A DNA stretch of 9,833 bases from Actinomycetes bacterium (GTDB lineage Bacteria > Actinomycetota > Acidimicrobiia > Acidimicrobiales > Palsa-688), in assembly GCA_021827225.1 (NCBI GenBank), contig JAKAXG010000104.1, forward strand, positions 1 through 9,833, in the 5' to 3' direction. Each line of letters starts with the position of its first letter. The first letter of the stretch is position 1. The position numbers and the translations under genes were made by a program. The notes under the pieces are model-generated. The model was not told where the DNA came from. It did not search any database and saw nothing but the letters and a program-made list of their open reading frames with translations. This document shows positions 6,725 to 9,833 of the stretch, piece after piece.

Positions 6725-7228
6725 TCAGTCGTCTCCGCCGTCGTCTGACGAGTGGGAGCCGGCGCCGCTGGCGCCGGTGGTGGCGTGGTAGGTCGGGGCG
6801 GCGGCCGGTGGCGCCGACGCCAGCGCCTGGCGGGCGCTGGCCACCTGCTGCTCCTCGGCGGTCAGCTGCCGCTGCTCGGCCTGCAACTGCTGGGCGCCGG
6901 CCTGGAGCTGCGCCGACTCGGCGGCCAGGGCGCTCCTCTCCGACTCCAGCTGTCCCTGCTTCGCGGAGTTGGCCGCCGCCTGGGCGGCGACCTGCTTCTC
7001 CTCGGTCGCCATCTTCGACTCGAGTCCGGTGATCACCTTCTGCAGCCGGGCGGCCTCGCCGATGGCGGCGCTGACCTCCGGTCCCCGCGGCGCGGTGGTG
7101 ACCGGGGCGGGGACATCGGCGGACGCGTTGGAGATCTGGGCACCGGGGGCGGTGATGAGCGCGGCCGTCGCCCCCACCGCGCTCCCGCCGGCGGCCAGCG
7201 CCGTCAACCAGCTCCGCATCCTCGACAA
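6725..7228 (-). CDS. Membrane-anchored coiled-coil protein with C-terminal ATTGAS motif; candidate flavin carrier
   Basis: A 167-residue protein of no recognised family and first gene of the redox operon. A short basic N-terminus (LSRMRSW) leads into one hydrophobic segment at about residues 7-28, a signal anchor with the rest probably outside. Residues 50-138 are rich in Gln, Glu, Ala and Leu with heptad-like spacing (LQAGAQQLQAEQRQLTAEEQ), a long coiled-coil stalk. A Pro/Ala hinge follows, then YHATTGASGAGS with ATTGAS at 149-154, and an acidic tail DDGGDD. The hexapeptide recurs at the end of the next gene. Both proteins share the plan anchor, helix, Pro/Ala linker, ATTGAS, suggesting distant paralogues. 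The chosen start is TTG at 7228, with GGGGAGG 5 nt upstream; the ATG at 7219 is the alternative. An ApbE substrate role is inferred; a plain structural membrane protein is the alternative. Confidence 0.75.
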   Translation of the reverse strand: MSRMRSWLTALAAGGSAVGATAALITAPGAQISNASADVPAPVTTAPRGPEVSAAIGEAARLQKVITGLESKMATEEKQVAAQAAANSAKQGQLESERSALAAESAQLQAGAQQLQAEQRQLTAEEQQVASARQALASAPPAAAPTYHATTGASGAGSHSSDDGGDD

Positions 7229-7332
7229 CCAGACCTCCCCGTCTATCGGACAGTTCCCCTGCCACGGACGCATCGGAGCCGCCGCCCCCGCAATTGAGCG
7301 CATCGCCACCCTTGCCGGGGCTTTTTCCGGGT

Positions 7333-7348
7333 TGTCCGCTAAGGGACA
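7333..7348. repeat. Short inverted repeat in the divergent intergenic region
   Basis: TGTCC (7333-7337) and GGACA (7344-7348) are perfect inverted arms around GCTAAG. A related sequence, TGTCCGATAG, lies on the opposite strand at 7243-7252. Both lie in the 251-bp region (7229-7479) between the divergent redox operon and zinc-ribbon gene, where an operator could sit. The arms are short, so chance is possible. Confidence 0.25.
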
Positions 7349-7395
7349 CGGCCGCACCCGTCCGGTCCGGGAGCTTCGGTATCCCGGCCCGGCCG

Positions 7396-7424
7396 TTGAT
7401 CAAATGGGGCGTCGGGCGTAAACT
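7396..7424 (+). promoter_or_regulatory. Sigma70-type promoter for the zinc-ribbon gene
   Basis: TTGATC (7396-7401), a 17-bp spacer and TAAACT (7419-7424) match the primary-sigma -35/-10 pattern, 55 bp before the ATG at 7480. The region is less GC-rich than its surroundings. The -35 lies in the palindrome TTGATCAA (7396-7403), so the same box could also be read on the minus strand toward the redox operon, though the -10 on that side is poor. Confidence 0.5.
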
Positions 7425-7479
7425 GCGAAAGAACGCTCAGGTAGTCGGGTGCTGTGGCGGCCAGGGAAGGGAGCAGGCG

Positions 7480-7653
7480 ATGGTGTGCGGCTCGTGCAAG
7501 TCGATCGTCGACGACTGCTGGCGGTGGTGTCCGCAGTGCGGGGGGCAGCTGACCGAACGGGTCCCGCCGGGATCCTGGGAGCAGGACTTCTACAGCGTCG
7601 AGTGGATCATCGAGACCGAGCCGGCGGAGCCGGCCTACGAGTTCAGCGGCTGA
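7480..7653 (+). CDS. Small zinc-ribbon protein
   Basis: A 57-residue protein with Cys3-x2-Cys6 (CGSC) and Cys17-x2-Cys20 (CPQCGG), a compact four-Cys zinc ribbon, with an additional Cys13. An acidic, aromatic tail (EQDFYSVEWIIETE) ends in YEFSG. No longer domain is attached, so it could be a protein-protein or nucleic-acid binding adaptor; its function is not known. AGGGAG lies 6 nt before the ATG and a good promoter lies further upstream. The frame stays open upstream to about 7294, but that stretch holds the promoter and encodes nothing recognisable. It runs divergently from the redox operon and convergently with the MprB-like kinase. Confidence 0.75.
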   Translation: MVCGSCKSIVDDCWRWCPQCGGQLTERVPPGSWEQDFYSVEWIIETEPAEPAYEFSG

Positions 7654-7704
7654 CCGGCGTACCCGGCGGGGCTGGCACCGGGCCGGGGTGGGTAGAAACC
7701 CGCC

Positions 7705-7962
7705 ATGTCGCCTGAAAAGAGTCCAGCGGACGACCTGGTGGAGCCGGAAGGGGTGAACGCCGGCCCGCCGGTATCCGGCGATGGCCGACCCGCACCGGCT
7801 GCCCCCCGCGGCGGGGCGCACGACCCGGAGCCGCCGGCGGGGGAGCCCGGAACGGATCCGCCGGCGGCGGCCGGCAACGGTGAGCTGCTCAGCGGCGGGG
7901 GCGCGACCCGGACCACGCGACCTCCCCAGCCGGGCCAGGAGCTGGAGGCGGGGGAGGCGTAG
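7705..7962 (+). CDS. Doubtful proline/glycine-rich small ORF
   Basis: An open frame of 85 residues begins with ATG 51 nt after the zinc-ribbon stop. The product is hydrophilic, rich in Pro, Gly, Ala and Glu, with no helix, motif or known relative visible. No Shine-Dalgarno precedes it, and its last 74 bp overlap the end of the opposite-strand kinase gene. It may be a disordered small protein co-transcribed with the zinc ribbon, or chance in GC-rich DNA. If not a gene, 7654-7888 is a 235-bp convergent intergenic region with only short GC-rich inverted repeats. Confidence 0.25.
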   Translation: MSPEKSPADDLVEPEGVNAGPPVSGDGRPAPAAPRGGAHDPEPPAGEPGTDPPAAAGNGELLSGGGATRTTRPPQPGQELEAGEA

Positions 7963-9438
7963 CGCCGGCGCCGAGGTAGGGATCGTCGGCGGGGGGAGGA
8001 CCGGGCGTGTCGTCTTCGACCTCGGTCACGATGGGCAGCTCGATGTGCACGAGGGTGCCGCCCTCGGGCGGGACGCTCACCGCCACCGTCCCCCCGTGGT
8101 TGATCACCACCTGCTGCACGATGGCCAGGCCCAGGCCCGACCCGGGCATGCTGCGCGCCGCTTCCGCCCGGTAGAAACGGTCGAACACGTGCGGCAGGTC
8201 GGCGGGGGCTATCCCCGGGCCGTGGTCGTGGATGTCGAGTGCCCACCTGTCCCCTCGCTGCAGCCACACCTCCACGGTGCCGTTCGGCGGGCTCCACTTG
8301 GCGGCGTTGTCGAGCACGTTGAGCACGGCCCGCTCGAGAAGCGCCGGTGCCGCCTTGACCGAGCCGGGGGTCAGGTGGACGTCGAAGGTCAACCCCGGCG
8401 CCCGCCGGCGGGCCCGCTCCACCGCCCCGGCGACGATCGAGTCCAGCCGCACCTCGATGGGCTCGGCCTGCTTCTCCTCGTGGCGGGCCAGGTCCACCAG
8501 GTCGCCGATGAGGTTGGTCAGCTCCCCGAGCTGGGCCTCCACGTCCGAGACCAGCTCGGCCCGGTCGGCGCTGGGCAGGTCGCGCACCCGCATCAGCACC
8601 TCGATGTTGGTCCGCAGGCTGGTGAGCGGGGTGCGCAGCTCGTGACCGGCGTCGGAGATCAGCTGGGCCTGCTGCTCCCGGGAGGCGGCCAGCGCGGTGA
8701 GCATGGCGTTGAACGACCGGGCCAGGCGGGCCAGCTCGTCGTCACCCTGCTCCTCGATGCGCGAGCTCAGGTCCTGGGTGGCGGCCACGTGCTCGGCCGC
8801 CGCTGTCAGCCGTTCCACCGGCCGCAGCATGGTGCGCACCAGCAGGAAGCCGATACCCACCGCCACGGCGATACCGGCGGCGGTGACCAGCCAGAGGATG
8901 AGCGCCATGGTCGACAGGGTGTGGTTCATCTCCGCCAGCGGACGGGCGATCTGCAGAGCCACCGGCATCCCGTTGATGGCCGGGTTCAGCGACGACGCCA
9001 CCAGCCCGCCCTTGGTGATGACCCGGTAGGGCTGGCCGTTGTAGCTCATGGTGTCGAAGCGGTAGCTCTGGCCCTGGGAGATCAGCGCCTCCTGCGCCCG
9101 GGTGGGCCGCAGCGGGGAGGCGCCGCTGATATCGGTCAGGTTGTTGCTCAGCACCTGACCGTCGGCGGTGATGACCTGCAGGAACCCGCCGTTCAGCCGG
9201 ACGATGTTGGAGATGGCGCCGATCTCGATGCGCGGCACGCCGTCGTTGCGCGGCGCCATGACCTGGGCGCTGTTCAGGTCCGAGACGAGGGCCGAGTCGA
9301 CCTGGGAGAGCAGCTCGTGGCGGGTGGTGAAGAAGGCGGCGATCGAGGCCAGCGCCACGGTGAGACCCACCGCTATCGCGATCATGCGGCCCAGGCGGAC
9401 CCGGAAGCTCAGGCCGCGCTGCCCCGTCCACCACCGCC

Positions 9439-9442
<4 letters not shown>
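7889..9442 (-). CDS. mprB: MprB-like sensor histidine kinase
   Basis: A 517-residue membrane sensor kinase. Features in order are: membrane helix 1 at about 20-38; an extracytoplasmic sensor region at about 39-175; membrane helix 2 at about 177-202; HAMP at about 203-255; the phosphoacceptor motif [19 protein letters not shown] (261-279, His267); the N box NVLDNAAKW (375-383); G1 DHGPG (406-410); and G2 GSGLGLAI (434-441). The [16 protein letters not shown] block and the DNAAKWSPP segment are very close to mycobacterial MprB, a kinase of cell-envelope stress that controls sigma factors; the sensor region is less alike. A proline-rich tail (477-517, including PPPPP) extends past the catalytic domain. 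The ATG at 9442 overlaps the regulator's stop as ATGA, so the two are translated together. The mprB name is a family assignment; the same stimulus in this organism is inference. Confidence 0.92.

Positions 9443-9833
<391 letters not shown>

Noticed and set aside
7243..7330. Riboswitch or sigma28-type promoter upstream of the redox operon (CTCAA...CCGATG on the minus strand)
   Set aside because: Spacing and boxes fit only loosely and no conserved riboswitch core could be recognised; too weak to annotate.
7294..7479. Upstream extension of the zinc-ribbon protein
   Set aside because: It contains the probable promoter and encodes no recognisable sequence; the ATG at 7480 has its own ribosome site.
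7339..7821. Minus-strand open frame of 160 codons opposite the zinc-ribbon gene
   Set aside because: It has no recognisable features and crosses a good plus-strand promoter; the plus frame has CxxC pairs and a ribosome site.

Overview
The window is very GC-rich and almost completely coding. Codons are strongly G/C at the third position and GTG and TTG starts occur. One two-component pair closely resembles mycobacterial MprA/MprB. Together this points to a high-GC actinobacterium (Actinomycetota). The genus cannot be told from the sequence. Most genes lie on the minus strand, so the biological order runs from right to left. The right and left ends each cut a gene.

Right end (7889-9833, minus): the C-terminal part of an MprA-like OmpR-family response regulator overlaps by ATGA a complete MprB-like histidine kinase. 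On the plus strand (about 7396-7653, perhaps to 7962) a good promoter-like sequence drives a 57-residue zinc-ribbon protein. A doubtful proline-rich ORF follows and converges on the kinase.

Centre (7228 down to 3078, minus): six tightly packed genes form one operon, and five of their stop/start junctions are overlaps or short gaps. In order they encode a membrane-anchored coiled-coil protein, a second small membrane-anchored protein, an ApbE-family FAD:protein FMN transferase, a six-helix ferric-reductase-like b-type cytochrome, a NuoF-like FMN/Fe-S/SLBB flavoprotein and a small [3Fe-4S]-type ferredoxin. I infer a transmembrane electron-transfer chain: cytoplasmic reductant to the NuoF-like flavoprotein and ferredoxin, then hemes b in the membrane, then a flavin on the outer face. 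No classical FMN-binding-domain protein is present for ApbE to modify. Instead, both small anchored proteins end in the same peptide, ATTGAS, preceded by N or H. This aligns with the known ApbE sequon D-x-x-[ST]-G-A-T. They are candidate minimal flavin carriers of an undescribed kind, and this is the main find of the window.

Left part (1-2925, minus): after a 152-bp gap with a hairpin comes a CrtI/retinol-saturase-like FAD oxidoreductase. After another 86 bp comes a second sensor histidine kinase cut by the left edge. It has no regulator gene upstream, and a striking 28-bp dyad-symmetric site lies just before its start codon. No RNA genes, insertion sequences or CRISPR arrays were seen, and no stretch over 300 bases lacks a gene.
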